Shown in pieces: positions 36,955 to 46,020 of a DNA stretch of 64,000 nt. Each line of letters starts with the position of its first letter. The first letter of the stretch is position 1. The translations under genes and the position numbers were made by a program. Location: the NCBI GenBank assembly GCA_910584255.1, contig CAJTXV010000004.1, positions 11,699-75,698 on the forward strand. The letters run 5' to 3'. The DNA is from an uncultured Bacilli bacterium (lineage in GTDB: Bacteria > Bacillota_I > Bacilli_A > RF39 > UBA660). Under the pieces are notes generated by a model. That model searched no databases. It was not told where the DNA came from and saw nothing but the letters and a program-made list of their open reading frames with translations.

Positions 36955-37827
36955 TTAACGTATTTCATCTAATATACTTAATCTTTTTATTCTAATATTA
37001 TTTTGGATACCACTTCCTAATTCAACATCTGGTTTGACGGTTTTTCCATGAAAATCACTACCACCACTAGTTAGTAAATCATATTGATTGGCAACTTCTA
37101 AATAATACTTCATCTCTTCTTTCGTATGACTAGAATGATAAACTTCAATTCCTCTTAAGCCATAATGAATCATTTCTCTTAATAATACTAAAAATTCTTT
37201 TTTAGGTAATTCTAATGATTTAGGGTGTGCTAAAACGGAAATACCACCACTCTTAGAAATTAATTCTAAACACTCTTGATACTCTAAGCCTTTTCCTGTT
37301 TGCCTAGTTTTATTATATGCGTCTATCAAATACTTATCAAATGCATCTTGAACAGTATTTGCATAACCATATTTCATACATAATTTTGCTAAATCTGGGC
37401 GTCCTAAATTATGATTTAGATTGACTAGATTCTTTATATCTTCATATTTAAATTTAATTCCATAGTCTCTTTTTATCTGTTCCATAATAGATAAAACAGA
37501 ATTGATACTATTATCTTTTAATTCCTCCATTTTTTTATTTAAAGTTTCATCGGTTAGATTGATATCATACCCTAGAATATGCATTCTTCCCTTATTGGTC
37601 TTTGCTGATAATTCTATACCATCGATTATTTGAATACCACTTTCTACAATCAAAGAATCATTTCTATTGATTTTCTTTATTCCTGCTATCGTATCATGAT
37701 CTGTAATAGATATTGTAGAAATGTTTTTATCAATTGCTAATCTTATTAATTCTTGGGGTGATAAATCTCCATCTGAATAATTAGAATGCATATGTAAATC
37801 AATTAATTTTTCATTTTCCATATTCAC
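36955..37827 (-). CDS. PHP-domain phosphoesterase (TrpH/YciV-like)
   Basis: The protein begins LIDLHMHSNYSDG, the first PHP motif (HxHxxxSDG), followed by ISITDHDT, a conserved GIELSA, and later VLAHPKSL and SGGSDFHGK. These are the metal ligands of the PHP phosphoesterases such as YciV/TrpH, which act on 3',5'-nucleoside bisphosphates or RNA 5' ends. Length (290 aa) is typical. The GTG start at 37827 has AAGGAG at good distance; the ATG two codons later is an alternative. It overlaps the end of the MBL gene by 17 bases. Confidence 0.88.
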   Translation of the reverse strand: MNMENEKLIDLHMHSNYSDGDLSPQELIRLAIDKNISTISITDHDTIAGIKKINRNDSLIVESGIQIIDGIELSAKTNKGRMHILGYDINLTDETLNKKMEELKDNSINSVLSIMEQIKRDYGIKFKYEDIKNLVNLNHNLGRPDLAKLCMKYGYANTVQDAFDKYLIDAYNKTRQTGKGLEYQECLELISKSGGISVLAHPKSLELPKKEFLVLLREMIHYGLRGIEVYHSSHTKEEMKYYLEVANQYDLLTSGGSDFHGKTVKPDVELGSGIQNNIRIKRLSILDEIR

Positions 37828-38590
37828 CAGTTCTCCTTAATATAATCTGTTTATTCTCCTTGGCTACTTCTATATTTTCAAAATTTTGTTTTGCTTCTTC
37901 TAAATACAATCTTTTATCTTCCTCCGGCCAAAAATGTGTTAATAATAACCTTTCAGCTTTTGATTTATTTGCTAAAAGTCCTGCATCATAGGCAGTCATA
38001 TGTGTCTTACTTAAAGAATTATGCTTTCTAAGAAATGAACTTTCACAAATAATTAAACTAGAGTTTTGACAAAATTCCACTAATTGATCAAAATTCGTAG
38101 TACCAATATCAGATGTATATACGACTTTAAAATTCTCATTCATCAGTTTTATCATATATGACTCTATCGAATGGGATTGATTATCTAAAAAACTTATCTT
38201 TAGATCCCCAATGTGAAAAGAATCGTTATTCTCTATTTCAAAATAATCAGAGTAACTTTCATCATTTAATAAAATGGATTCTTTATTCAAACCAAAATCT
38301 CTTTTAGGTAAAAAAATCTTAATTTTTTCATTTAGAAGTCCTAAGTTATGGTACACATAAGATGCGTATTGAACCAAACCAATATCTCCAAAGTGATCTT
38401 TATGATAATGTGTAATTATTACAGTTAAGTTTTTTAAATCATTTGGAAAATCCAAATATCTTGTGATTCCATTTCCACAATCCAGTAATACTTTTTCATC
38501 CTTATACTCAACAAGGAAACCAGGGCAATTCATACTTTCTTTTAAATATGGTGAGATTGTGCCCAATGGTGTGATTATCATTTCATTCAT
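37811..38590 (-). CDS. MBL-fold hydrolase (RNase Z-like branch)
   Basis: The signature THYHKDH lies near residue 60, with GNGITRYL before it. Later metal ligands are in YTSDIGTTN near 155 and LLTHFWPEED near 223. The length and the spacing of the motifs fit the beta-CASP-less, RNase Z/ElaC-like subgroup, which handles phosphodiesters. The substrate is not known. It starts directly at the stop of coaD and overlaps the PHP gene, forming one tight operon coaE-coaD-MBL-PHP. Confidence 0.85.
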   Translation of the reverse strand: MNEMIITPLGTISPYLKESMNCPGFLVEYKDEKVLLDCGNGITRYLDFPNDLKNLTVIITHYHKDHFGDIGLVQYASYVYHNLGLLNEKIKIFLPKRDFGLNKESILLNDESYSDYFEIENNDSFHIGDLKISFLDNQSHSIESYMIKLMNENFKVVYTSDIGTTNFDQLVEFCQNSSLIICESSFLRKHNSLSKTHMTAYDAGLLANKSKAERLLLTHFWPEEDKRLYLEEAKQNFENIEVAKENKQIILRRTGEYGK

Positions 38591-39082
38591 TTACATCTTG
38601 CCCCTTTTCTTGACCATCATTCTTTCTTGAACTATTGGGTCTACATACCTTGAAATATCTTTATCAAGATTATTAATTTCCTTTACCACACTAGATGATA
38701 CAAATTGATATTCTTTATCAGCAAATAAGCAAATTGTATTTATTTGATTATTGGATACTTCTTTATTTATTTGTTGTAATTGAACTTCATAATCATAGTC
38801 ACTTAGACTTCTAAGGCCTCTAATAATTGCCTTACACTCGTGAAGTAGGGCAACATCAACTGCAGCGCCACTTCCAGATATAACTCTTATATTATTCCTT
38901 TTCTGGTATAACTTTTCTATGATTTCCATTCTTTCCTCTAAAGTAAATAAGCCTGTTTTCTTTGATGGGTTTTGTAGTATTGCTATTATTACTTCATCAA
39001 ATAATTCACTTGCTTGCTCAATAATATTCATATGTCCTTTTGTCATTGGGTCAAAACTTCCTGGATATAAAACCTTTGTCAT
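38591..39082 (-). CDS. coaD: pantetheine-phosphate adenylyltransferase
   Basis: CoaD adds AMP to 4'-phosphopantetheine to make dephospho-CoA. The nucleotidyltransferase start YPGSFDPMTKGHMNII contains the T/HxGH site. RGLRSLSDYDYE and SSSVVKEI are the other family motifs. At 163 aa the length is normal. Its ATG overlaps the stop of coaE, so the last two steps of CoA synthesis are coupled. Confidence 0.96.
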   Translation of the reverse strand: MTKVLYPGSFDPMTKGHMNIIEQASELFDEVIIAILQNPSKKTGLFTLEERMEIIEKLYQKRNNIRVISGSGAAVDVALLHECKAIIRGLRSLSDYDYEVQLQQINKEVSNNQINTICLFADKEYQFVSSSVVKEINNLDKDISRYVDPIVQERMMVKKRGKM

Positions 39083-39636
39083 AATAATTTCACCAAACCT
39101 TTCAATGATTCCATTTCACTTTCTTTTAGAACATAATCGAATGATTCTGTATCAATATCTATACTTGCTTTTTCTCTTAAATCAAAATCACTATCCGATA
39201 TATTATCTCTTGCAACTGCTCTTTTTTTTCTAGTTTCATATGGGATATCTAACAAAATTGTAAAATCACACATACTAAAGTATTTTGTAATAGGTAGTAA
39301 TTGCCAATCTAAAATAATGAGTTTTTCTTGGTTAACATCCAAAAATCTATCAATTTCTATTTGCATATATTTCCATGTTATATCAGTTAATTTTTCCATT
39401 TCACTCCTAAACGCAAACACTATTTCACCAAGCTTTTTTCTGTTTATACCACTTTCTGTTTTAATACCACTCCCAAATGTTTCTATTAACTCTTTCTCAA
39501 CATTAGGAATTGCCAAAACCTTATGCCCAATCTTATCAATATCTAAGTGTACTGATTCCTTATTCACTAGTTCCATTAGTTCCCTTGCTACCGTACTTTT
39601 ACCACTTCCGGATTTTCCACAAATTCCTATTATCAT
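39079..39636 (-). CDS. coaE: dephospho-CoA kinase
   Basis: CoaE phosphorylates the 3' hydroxyl of dephospho-CoA. The P-loop GICGKSGSGKSTVA stands at the N-terminus, followed by HLDIDKIGHKVL. The lid region has KRAVARDNISD. At 185 aa it is slightly short. The sequence is more divergent than most CoaE in the middle, but the coupling to coaD supports the assignment. Confidence 0.88.
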   Translation of the reverse strand: MIIGICGKSGSGKSTVARELMELVNKESVHLDIDKIGHKVLAIPNVEKELIETFGSGIKTESGINRKKLGEIVFAFRSEMEKLTDITWKYMQIEIDRFLDVNQEKLIILDWQLLPITKYFSMCDFTILLDIPYETRKKRAVARDNISDSDFDLREKASIDIDTESFDYVLKESEMESLKGLVKLL

Positions 39637-39726
39637 TTATTTTCCTCCCTCCTACTTGCAGTATACTCTTGTTATTGATATAATTAAAATACATATTTAT
39701 TATGTTTATTATAACTGGAGGTTATT

Positions 39727-40623
39727 ATGAATGTAGACTTTGAATTGTATCGAATATTTTATACGGTTGCTAATCACGGCAATATTACGAAGGCAAGTGA
39801 AGAACTAAATATTTCACAACCTGCTATTAGTAAATCCATTAAAAATTTAGAAGCACAGTTAGGGGGGCAATTATTTGTAAGAACAAAAAGAGGAGTTCTG
39901 CTCACAGAAGAAGGAAAGGAATTTTATACTTATATTAAGCAAGCGATTGAATATATTTCAAATGCTGAAAATAAGTTTACGGAGCTTATCAATCTTGAAA
40001 CTGGTTGTATCAAAATAGGGATTAGTGCAACATTGACAAAGGAATTTTTACTTCCCTTTTTAGAAAAATTTCATGCGCTATATCCTAAAATTAATATACA
40101 GATAGTAACTAATATAACCACTGATTTATTACCAAAACTAAAAAATGGTCTCATTGACATTATCATTCTCAATTTGACGAATCAGAATTACGGAAATGAT
40201 ATCGATATTATCAAGTGTAAGAAAATAAATGATTGCTTTATAGTAAATCATAATTACAAAGGCTTAGCAGATAAAGAATTATCAATGAGTAACTTAAATG
40301 ATTACCCCTTAATATTACAGATTAAAGGATCCAATACTCGCCATTTTTTAGATCAAGTTGCAAGAGAAAATGGTGTCGTATTGAAACCTAATATTGAACT
40401 TGCCAGCTATACATTGGTGGTAGAATTTGCTAAAATTGGGTTGGGTATTGGATATGCAACTAAAGAATATATTAAAGATCAGATTAAAAATAAGGAATTG
40501 TATGAGTTAAAAATCAAAGAAAAAATTCCAAGTAGATATATTGGAATTGCACTATCAAAAAACCATTTACCAAATTTTAGTACCAAGAAATTGATTGAAA
40601 TTATTACAAAGGAAAAATCATAG
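39727..40623 (+). CDS. LysR-family transcriptional regulator
   Basis: The N-terminal winged helix-turn-helix (about residues 1-60) reads FYTVANHGNITKASEELNISQPAISKSIKNLE, split here by its helix turn. It is followed by the linker helix and a two-lobe substrate-binding domain (about 90-295), with GCIKIGISATL at its start. The protein is 298 aa, as usual. ACTGGAGG lies before the ATG. It is divergent from coaE, and the 90-base spacer may hold its operator. The regulated gene is unknown. Confidence 0.93.
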   Translation: MNVDFELYRIFYTVANHGNITKASEELNISQPAISKSIKNLEAQLGGQLFVRTKRGVLLTEEGKEFYTYIKQAIEYISNAENKFTELINLETGCIKIGISATLTKEFLLPFLEKFHALYPKINIQIVTNITTDLLPKLKNGLIDIIILNLTNQNYGNDIDIIKCKKINDCFIVNHNYKGLADKELSMSNLNDYPLILQIKGSNTRHFLDQVARENGVVLKPNIELASYTLVVEFAKIGLGIGYATKEYIKDQIKNKELYELKIKEKIPSRYIGIALSKNHLPNFSTKKLIEIITKEKS

Positions 40624-40650
40624 GGTATCAGAGGGATACTCTATTTTTTT
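40622..40650 (+). terminator. terminator of the LysR gene
   Basis: An 8-bp stem with one G-U pair (40622-40629 with 40635-40642) is followed by a T-rich run. The stop codon is part of the stem. Confidence 0.7.
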
Positions 40651-40713
40651 ATTTATATCTTCATCTGACTCTAGAAATAAATTTGCTAAAAACTTAAAAT
40701 TTTATTTAGACAG

Positions 40714-40754
40714 CGAAAAAGTCCATAATATCAAATACTTGGACTTTATTTATA
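40714..40754. repeat. left boundary repeat of the accessory island (candidate att site)
   Basis: This segment matches 48812-48853 over about 40 bases, with a 17-base exact core (CCATAATATCAAATACT, 40723-40739). It lies directly after the LysR terminator and is the left limit of the accessory genes. It also forms a weak palindrome (AAAGTCC with GGACTTT), so it could be a copied terminator rather than an attachment site. Confidence 0.5.
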
Positions 40755-40872
40755 TAAATTACTAAAGTATGTTTCTTAAGACTATTATAAATTTAAACAT
40801 ATTAAGGGTCAAAACATAACAATTTGGGGATTAATCAATCTGATTGTTTCAGGGTAAGTGCTCATCTTTTTT

Positions 40873-41469
40873 TTAAGAATATACACTTTTTATTTCCAAT
40901 CTCTTGTATGTATAATATTTCTCTAAAACATTTCCTATCACAGTAATATTCGTTTCTTGATATGGTTCTAAATAATTACAATATCCTGAATCTATCAGTC
41001 TTAATTCTCCATTTTTTTGTATCTGTAAAATAAATTTATTTGCTGGATCTATAATATACCTATTACCTAATAAAATTGCTTGATGATTCGCTTTTTCAAT
41101 TGCAGGATTTACTTTATGCCAAAGTCCTGTATTATTATCTACATAAATGTATATTAAAGAGGGATTGTAATTTAAAATACATAATAAGTTATAAAGAAAT
41201 TCTGTTGCATGCCTACAACAACAAATTCCATACATAACTTGAACGCCTTGACTTATTTCTGAAGGTAATTCTAGGTAGTCATAATTATTATCAAAATTTA
41301 TTGTTCTATTCATACTAAAAAAACCATTATGTAACATATTAAAAATTATTTTAGAATAAGATATTTCATCTTTTATATCATAGTTTTTCAAATAATCTTT
41401 AAGATTAAGTAAAATCATTTTATAAGCATTTTTTACTGTTTCCTTATCCTCATCCATAAAATTTAGCAT
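40873..41469 (-). CDS. transglutaminase-like (Cys-His-Asp) protein of unknown function
   Basis: I take ATG 41469, with GGGGGTG eight bases before it. The protein is 198 aa with no signal peptide. The central part shows a Cys in GICCCRHATEFL, then about 55 residues on NHQAILLGNRYIIDPANK. The Cys ... His ... Asp order and the CRH start resemble transglutaminase-like or papain-like cysteine enzymes. The true substrate is unknown. It is the leftmost gene of the island. A perfect palindrome, ATTGATATTATCAAT, lies about 45 bases upstream of the start and may be an operator. Confidence 0.62.
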   Translation of the reverse strand: MLNFMDEDKETVKNAYKMILLNLKDYLKNYDIKDEISYSKIIFNMLHNGFFSMNRTINFDNNYDYLELPSEISQGVQVMYGICCCRHATEFLYNLLCILNYNPSLIYIYVDNNTGLWHKVNPAIEKANHQAILLGNRYIIDPANKFILQIQKNGELRLIDSGYCNYLEPYQETNITVIGNVLEKYYTYKRLEIKSVYS

Positions 41470-41512
41470 ATTCATCACCCCCAAAAAATATGTAACTACT
41501 AATCATACGTCT

Positions 41513-41527
41513 ATTGATATTATCAAT
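41513..41527. promoter_or_regulatory. 15-bp palindrome, possible operator, in the 41470-41817 spacer
   Basis: ATTGATA and TATCAAT flank a single T. The palindrome lies just upstream of a TATGAT element for the leftward gene at 40873-41469. The rest of this 348-base divergent spacer is AT-rich and holds the rightward promoter at 41765-41793, with nothing else that I can support. Confidence 0.35.
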
Positions 41528-41764
41528 GTGCCAGTGTGTTTTACTAAATTAACATTATCAATTAAATTTTTTATTTATTCTACCATTAATTAAAGTATAT
41601 TAAAACTAGACCTTCAAAAAAATTAAAAGTTCAAACAATTATTAATGTGGTACACTAAGTGTTTAAATACCAAATCCAAATTTTTAGTACTACTACCTCA
41701 ATACAAACATAGCATATCATAAATATAACAGCTCTTGGAAGTAAAAAGTAACATTAATTTTTAT

Positions 41765-41793
41765 TTGTTATTTGCCAAGAATTTTGTTATAAT
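41765..41793 (+). promoter_or_regulatory. sigma-A type promoter of the 41818 gene
   Basis: TTGTTA (41765-41770) is separated by 17 nt from a perfect TATAAT (41788-41793). GGGGGAA and the ATG at 41818 follow after a short leader. Confidence 0.6.
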
Positions 41794-41817
41794 AAACACC
41801 ATTTTGGGGGAATTATA

Positions 41818-43050
41818 ATGGATTTAAATAAGTTGAGATATTTATTAACAGAACATATGGAAAAATTTTTATTTACTTATGAAAACTTTAAATTATTTAT
41901 TCATCCTTCTGTAGTTGGTTATAATGATTTGTTAAATAGATTAGAAGATGATATAAATTTAATGCCAGAAATAGACCAAACACCAGATAATGTCGATATA
42001 AAATTTTATAAATATGACTATAATAAGAATTTGTATTCTAAAAGTGAGCTTTTAGTATTTATTTTAGCCTCTATTAGTAAGGATTGGGATATTATAGAAG
42101 GCATTGATTTAAGTACAGGTAAACCTCATTTTTGGCTCAAACATGAAACCGTAATTTATGATCCTTCACTTGCTGTAATTACAACAGAGAATATATATTC
42201 TAAATGGTTTCAAAAGTTAACAGACATCAAAAAGGAATATATTCGTCAATATTTAATTGAAAATAATAATTTATCTAAATTCTATGAAAAAACAAGATTT
42301 AAGAATTATAGAAAAAATAATAATCCTAATTTTTCTGTTAATTTTATAGATAAAATAGTAGAAGAATTTAGCGAAAACGTAAGCAAAGAGTTTGTATTAG
42401 ATAAGGATAAATTTGAGCATATCAAAGAGTATTTTATGTTTGATAATTTTATTGAACTTAGACAAATTCTTTCTCTAAAAAGAAAAAGTTATCTAAAAAG
42501 TAGTAATATTGCAGTTCATCCATCTATTGATGATCATATATTAGAAACTATAGAAAAAACAACAAAATGCGTATCCTGTTTAATGCAGAAAGAGTATGAT
42601 ATGCACTTTGATTATTATAATTGGACTTTAGGAAATTGTTATGGATTATCTATAATGTTTCATTTATTTAATGGAAGTTTTAAATTAATTCAGGGGGGTA
42701 TGCCATATCAGAGACATGAATTTAGTATAACAACAGACCATTTTTATCAACATTCATGGTTAGAAAAAGATGATATAGTTTATGATCCTGCCTTAAAGAT
42801 AATAACTCCTAAAGATTTATATTATACTTTTGTTCAAAAACAAGATGAATATTCTAAGGAAGAAACAGAAAAGATATTACTAAGGATAGGATTCAATTTA
42901 ACTCATTTTAAATGTTTTATGAATGGAATACAAATTGGCAATAATGAAACTATACGATATAGAAGTTTAGTAAATAAGATTGATTCTCCAGAAATGAGAA
43001 AAGAGGGAGAAAAATTATTATCGTTAGTTACAAAATATAAACAGTACTAA
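41818..43050 (+). CDS. internally duplicated transglutaminase-like protein, Cys only in second copy
   Basis: The protein is 410 aa, without signal peptide. The two halves end alike. The first has GKPHFWLKHETVIYDPSLA near residue 100, and the second has QHSWLEKDDIVYDPALK near 320. Each is followed by a similar I.T...Y block. Only the second half carries a Cys at the expected position (LGNCYGLSIMFHLF near 280), giving Cys-His-Asp as in transglutaminase-like cysteine enzymes. The first copy keeps the His and Asp region but has no Cys before it. It has its own promoter and diverges from the 40873 gene. Its function is unknown. Confidence 0.65.
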   Translation: MDLNKLRYLLTEHMEKFLFTYENFKLFIHPSVVGYNDLLNRLEDDINLMPEIDQTPDNVDIKFYKYDYNKNLYSKSELLVFILASISKDWDIIEGIDLSTGKPHFWLKHETVIYDPSLAVITTENIYSKWFQKLTDIKKEYIRQYLIENNNLSKFYEKTRFKNYRKNNNPNFSVNFIDKIVEEFSENVSKEFVLDKDKFEHIKEYFMFDNFIELRQILSLKRKSYLKSSNIAVHPSIDDHILETIEKTTKCVSCLMQKEYDMHFDYYNWTLGNCYGLSIMFHLFNGSFKLIQGGMPYQRHEFSITTDHFYQHSWLEKDDIVYDPALKIITPKDLYYTFVQKQDEYSKEETEKILLRIGFNLTHFKCFMNGIQIGNNETIRYRSLVNKIDSPEMRKEGEKLLSLVTKYKQY

Positions 43051-43254
43051 ATTAAAAAAATAGTTATTAATCCTAGATAATAATTGTTTATATCATATAA
43101 AAATTTTCCTCATCGTATGTGGATTAATTATACACAGGTAAAAAACTTTTGAATCATTCCTGTTTCATTTCTGAATAGAATCCATTGTACTTATGATTTA
43201 GCAAAATCCTGTACTCTTATTTCTTGTTTTAACTTAATAATTATTAAAACCATA

Positions 43255-43284
43255 AAAAATCTTCATACTTTTATGAAGATTTTT
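43255..43284. terminator. bidirectional terminator in the 43051-43439 spacer
   Basis: A 12-bp stem, AAAAATCTTCAT with ATGAAGATTTTT, lies between the converging genes at 41818 and 43440. The remaining 389-base spacer also holds a second hairpin at 43348-43377 and otherwise nothing that I can support. Confidence 0.7.
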
Positions 43285-43347
43285 AACTAAAATATGACTC
43301 AAATTTCCAATAAATAGGAAAGTTTAAGTTAATCACATTATGGTGCG

Positions 43348-43377
43348 TATGCAAAAGAGGTTTTGCACTTTTGCATA
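43348..43377. repeat. perfect inverted repeat of unknown role
   Basis: TATGCAAAAG pairs with CTTTTGCATA over a 10-nt loop. An alternative inner stem, GCAAAA with TTTTGC, is possible. It has no T-run, so it is not a plain terminator. It shares GCACTT and TTTTGC words with the palindrome at 46021-46057. Confidence 0.4.
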
Positions 43378-43439
43378 ACTAGTTCATTTGTATTTGATAA
43401 ACTAATTATAACGCCTTATTCCATATCAAGCAATATATT

Positions 43440-44078
43440 TTATAAATTAATTACGTTTTTTGCTTTTTCATAATTTTCTAAAAAGATAGTGCTATCATAA
43501 TATATTTCTTTTGCTTCATTAGTTCTTAAATAATTAGGATTACACCTAGCAAATTTAAATAGTTTAATTCTATTTCTATCCAATGCATCAGCATCTTTTA
43601 AAATATTTGATAAGATTTGAATGTTTTCTTTTTCTTTTTCACTAAATTTATAGTCTTTAAAGTTAACAATATCATTTGAATTAGCATGGGTTTCAATTAA
43701 CAGTTCTATAGCATTTAAATCTCTATCACTAAAATCATTTTTTAACTTTTCTTTAGCAAGTTTTGCTCCAACAATCCCATGCATTTTATTAGTAACAAAG
43801 AAATTTCTACCACAATCATGATATAGAGCAGAATAAAATAAAATATCATTATTTTTTAAAAATTCTCCTTTACTAACTTTCATATTTAATATCCAAGTAC
43901 AATAACATAATACTCTTTCGATGTGTTCTAAATTATGATATGGAAAATGAATTTTTGTATATAATTGTTCTTTAATACTTCTATTAATCAAGTCATAAAT
44001 TTGATTAATTTGATTCCCTTTAAAGCCAATACTATTTAAATAATTAGTATCAATACTCTTAATATTACTCTTTTCCAT
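43440..44078 (-). CDS. HD-domain hydrolase of the island
   Basis: The start is ATG 44078; its ribosome-binding GAGGATG overlaps the last codons of the upstream gene. The HD set is visible: H in HFPYHNLEHIERV, HDCGR in ALYHDCGRN, H in MHGIVGA, H in ETHANSND, and D in ILKDADALDRNR. This pattern (YHNxxHIxxV then YHDxGR) is that of HD phosphohydrolases acting on nucleotides or signalling nucleotides. The protein is about 212 aa. It is coupled to two paralogous ADP-ribosyltransferase-like genes upstream, so it may process a product connected with them. Confidence 0.8.
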   Translation of the reverse strand: MEKSNIKSIDTNYLNSIGFKGNQINQIYDLINRSIKEQLYTKIHFPYHNLEHIERVLCYCTWILNMKVSKGEFLKNNDILFYSALYHDCGRNFFVTNKMHGIVGAKLAKEKLKNDFSDRDLNAIELLIETHANSNDIVNFKDYKFSEKEKENIQILSNILKDADALDRNRIKLFKFARCNPNYLRTNEAKEIYYDSTIFLENYEKAKNVINL

Positions 44079-44079
44079 T

Positions 44080-44790
44080 TTACACATCCTCAAAATTTTT
44101 ATATTTTAAATATGCAGATAATTCTGGACAAACTTTTTTCAAATCTATTTTAGTATTTTGTAAACAATAATTAAATATATCCCTAAGATTAAAACTATTA
44201 TTCTCTAAATAACAAATCATTATTTTTTTACTATCAACTGTATGATCAGTTAGAGTGTGCATATTCCATTTATCCATTATATTACTATTTAAATCTGAAT
44301 ATTTTTCAGAATAACCACATATTTCTAAATGTCTTTTAATATATCCACGAGATTTTATTTCATCTTTATCATCATATCTAAAATCAATATTTTCTTCTAA
44401 ATCTAATTTTAAAAGTACTCCATAATCTAATATTTTATCAAGTTTCCTAAAAGCTCTCTTTTGGTGTAATTTGCTTATCTTTAAAGCTTTAAAATAACTG
44501 TCACCAATTATATTGGGAAACCATTTATGTCTTAAAAAGAAAGCTCCTAATTTATAAATAAATGGAATAACTGGAATATAATATAAAGCATTAATCCAAC
44601 AATCAAACAAAATTAATAGGTTATCTAATCCTTCAACAAAAAACACTTTTTTTGTTTTTTCTATATTTTTTGCATTATTACCAATATTAGGTACTAAGCC
44701 ATTAGACTTAATTGATTCTAAATTTTTCTTATCTGTAAAATGAAAATAGTTTAAATTTAAATCTTTTTTATTCAATAAATATTGTTGCAT
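44080..44790 (-). CDS. ART-like protein of unknown function, copy A
   Basis: The protein is 236 aa. Its N-terminus YFHFTDKKNLESIKSNGL has the His-x-Thr ... Asn-Leu ... Asn-Gly-Leu pattern common in ADP-ribosyltransferase-fold proteins (KptA, DarT and others). A conserved block KVFFVEGLDNLLILFDCWIN follows, split by no gap. The C-terminal third has KYSDLNSNIMDKWNMHT and a VDSKKI motif. It shares all these with the neighbouring gene at 44807-45508, so the two are tandem duplicates. I do not know the target. It is two bases from the HD gene. Confidence 0.65.
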   Translation of the reverse strand: MQQYLLNKKDLNLNYFHFTDKKNLESIKSNGLVPNIGNNAKNIEKTKKVFFVEGLDNLLILFDCWINALYYIPVIPFIYKLGAFFLRHKWFPNIIGDSYFKALKISKLHQKRAFRKLDKILDYGVLLKLDLEENIDFRYDDKDEIKSRGYIKRHLEICGYSEKYSDLNSNIMDKWNMHTLTDHTVDSKKIMICYLENNSFNLRDIFNYCLQNTKIDLKKVCPELSAYLKYKNFEDV

Positions 44791-44806
44791 TAATTACCAC
44801 CTTTTA

Positions 44807-45508
44807 TTAGATTAATTTTCTATTCTTTAAATATCCCCACAGCACTGGACAAATATTTTCAATATCCAAACTAGTTGTATGAATAGCATAATTTAAAATA
44901 TCTAGCATTTTATTTGATTTTCTTATGTGGCATATCTTAATTTTATCTGAATCAACACCATGCCCTGTAAATGTATGTAAATTCCATTTATCCATCTTTG
45001 TAGATGATAAATCAGAATATTTTAAAGAATAACCCGCTTTTATCAAATATTCTTTATCGTAACCTCTTGCTTTAATCTGATCAACATCACTAAAACTAAA
45101 ATCTTTTTCTTCTTTTATATCTATGTTTAATAGAATATATCTTTTTAAAAAATAATCAAAATATTTATAAGCAACAAATTTATGAAATTTATTAATTTTA
45201 GTCCATTTAAAGTATAGATTTATAATTGACTTTGAAAACTTATTTTTGCCTTTTATTTTTGTTTCTAAATTAAATGCTCCTGGAATATGTGGATATTTTT
45301 CACAAACATTAATCCAACAATCAAATAAAATTAGTAAGTTATCTAATCCCTCAACAAAAAATACTTTTTTAGTATCTTCAAGAGATTGAGCATGAAATGA
45401 TATTTTGGGTAATAATCCATTTTTTTTAATTGAATTAATATTGCTTTCTTTAGTAAAATGAAAATAATTAGAAATTAAATCTTTTTTATCAATATAATAT
45501 GAATCCAT
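44807..45508 (-). CDS. ART-like protein of unknown function, copy B
   Basis: The protein is 233 aa and a clear paralogue of the gene at 44080-44790, with shared motifs YFHFTKESNINSIKKNGL, TKKVFFVEGLDNLLILFD, and KYSDL followed by MDKWNLHT. The middle part (about residues 75-130) is the least conserved. The His-Thr of the first motif is retained in both copies. The C-terminus has HGVDSDKIKIC. It is the first gene of a three-gene unit, copy B - copy A - HD. An AT-rich promoter region lies upstream. The function is unknown. Confidence 0.65.
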   Translation of the reverse strand: MDSYYIDKKDLISNYFHFTKESNINSIKKNGLLPKISFHAQSLEDTKKVFFVEGLDNLLILFDCWINVCEKYPHIPGAFNLETKIKGKNKFSKSIINLYFKWTKINKFHKFVAYKYFDYFLKRYILLNIDIKEEKDFSFSDVDQIKARGYDKEYLIKAGYSLKYSDLSSTKMDKWNLHTFTGHGVDSDKIKICHIRKSNKMLDILNYAIHTTSLDIENICPVLWGYLKNRKLI

Positions 45509-45589
45509 AAAACATCACCTGACAATTATCCTTTTTTCATAAATAATTATAACATTTTCCATTTATTAAGTCATCATCCTACAACAAAA

Positions 45590-45910
45590 TTAATCCATAA
45601 TTTTATTACTATAATAATCATTATCTTGATAAAATTTGATTAAACTCTCATCTGTTTTTACATCATAATTTTTCTTGAAAACCATATTAGCATAAAACTG
45701 TTCTAATAATTTTTTCTGAATATTTTCTCTATAAATTATTCTATTTAATTTACTATCCATATCTTTTAACAAATCATATTTTGCTTCTATACTTACAGCT
45801 GTTTTTAAACATTTTCTTATTGCTTCAGCTTTACTTTTAATTTTATTTTCTTTCATATAATCTGAAAGTAATATACTTTCTTTTTCATTCAATGCTACAC
45901 TAAATTTCAT
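45590..45910 (-). CDS. ribbon-helix-helix protein (MobC-like or antitoxin-like)
   Basis: The protein is 106 aa. It begins MKFSVALNEKESILLSDYM and then KSKAEAIRKCLK, the strand-helix-helix pattern of RHH DNA-binding proteins. The second half is helical and charged. MobC relaxosome accessory proteins and CopG-type regulators have this layout. AAAGGAGGAATT stands before the ATG. The 255-base leader upstream holds an oriT-like palindrome, which favours a mobilisation role, but no relaxase gene is in the window. Confidence 0.6.
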   Translation of the reverse strand: MKFSVALNEKESILLSDYMKENKIKSKAEAIRKCLKTAVSIEAKYDLLKDMDSKLNRIIYRENIQKKLLEQFYANMVFKKNYDVKTDESLIKFYQDNDYYSNKIMD

Positions 45911-46020
45911 ATCTAGAATTCCTCCTTTCTCTAAAAATAGTTAAATTTTTTTATACAACAGGATATGGGAATGCACCACGAAATTTCTAAACCTTTGAAA
46001 ACAAAGAATTGAGAAACCTC

